A DNA stretch of 6,789 bases from CAYYSY01 sp964474355 (lineage in GTDB: Bacteria; Myxococcota_A; UBA9160; UBA4427). Position 1 is the first letter of the stretch. Each line of letters opens with the position of its first letter. Below, one piece after another: positions 6,572 to 6,789 of this stretch. The position numbers and the translations under genes are program-made. The stretch covers positions 1 through 6,789 of the forward strand of contig CAYYSY010000134.1 of the NCBI GenBank assembly GCA_964474355.1, written 5' to 3'. Under the pieces are notes generated by a model. That model was not told the DNA's origin. It did no database searches and saw nothing but the letters and a program-made list of their open reading frames with translations.

Positions 6572-6789
6572 GTGAGCACCGACTTCGGCGACCGCGTCAC
6601 GGTCCATCCCCCCGTGTGGCCGCCGCGGCGGATCGCGATGGGCATGTGGCGTCAGAGCGCTCGCAGCGCGATCTGTCCACAGGGGCCGAGGCTCGACGGC
6701 CGGGTCGTACTCGTCACCGGCGGCACTCGCGGCATCGGTCTCGATACGACCCGCGGCCTCGCCCTTCGTGGAGCCGAGGTCATCTCCGC
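6572..6789 (+). CDS. Classical SDR-family oxidoreductase, N-terminal fragment (3' end outside window)
   Basis: The frame is open from just after the preceding stop to the window end, and third positions become strongly G/C-biased from GTG 6572, so that start is preferred. ATG codons at 6638 and 6644 are alternatives, and none has a strong ribosome binding site. From GTG, about 40 residues precede RLDGRVVLVTGGTRGIG (40-56), the classical SDR cofactor loop TGGxxGIG. The next block, LDTTRGLALRGAEVIS, is the usual first helix and second strand. A roughly 40-residue extension before the Rossmann fold is longer than in minimal SDRs. The catalytic Ser-Tyr-Lys lie beyond the window, so activity and substrate cannot be assessed. 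The gene is 39 bp downstream of the other SDR and is probably in the same transcript. Confidence 0.85.
   Translation, partial: MSTDFGDRVTVHPPVWPPRRIAMGMWRQSARSAICPQGPRLDGRVVLVTGGTRGIGLDTTRGLALRGAEVIS

Overview
This is a 6.8-kb window of high-GC bacterial chromosome, packed with genes on both strands. No RNA gene, insertion sequence, CRISPR array or phage feature is visible. Strong G/C preference at third codon positions, GTG starts, a Hanks-type Ser/Thr kinase, a PEP-CTERM surface protein and several lipid-type oxidoreductases suggest a deltaproteobacterial or Myxococcota-like lineage, possibly assembled from a metagenome. That placement is inference; there is no rRNA or other phylogenetic marker here.

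Layout. Positions 1-339 (+) are the 3' end of an acyl-CoA-dehydrogenase-family flavoprotein gene. It converges, 23 bp apart, on a DUF169 gene (363-1163, -). Upstream of DUF169 on the same strand is a transmembrane receptor Ser/Thr kinase (1330-3069, -). A 126-bp divergent region separates the kinase from a class C beta-lactamase-fold serine hydrolase (3196-4335, +). A secreted PEP-CTERM protein gene follows (4458-5206, +). It is split by a one-base frameshift at a G5 run, and a perfect 9-bp stem-loop overlaps its stop codon. Positions 5207-5773 hold about 210 bp with no convincing gene, then a second apparently frameshifted small gene, tentatively STAS/SpoIIAA-like. Two Rossmann-fold genes end the window: an atypical SDR (5774-6532, +) and, 39 bp later, the 5' end of a classical SDR that runs off the edge.

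How the genes might work together. The two SDR genes look co-transcribed. The acyl-CoA dehydrogenase relative, the serine hydrolase and the SDRs fit a lipid, sterol or aromatic catabolic gene neighbourhood, but no complete pathway is present. The kinase and DUF169 genes are in the same orientation 166 bp apart and could share a transcript, though each may have its own promoter.

The points most worth a second look are the two neighbouring frameshifted genes (real decay or assembly error), the sensor-first architecture of the receptor kinase, and the stem-loop at the end of the PEP-CTERM gene. I see no convincing evidence of a wholly new multi-gene system in this window.
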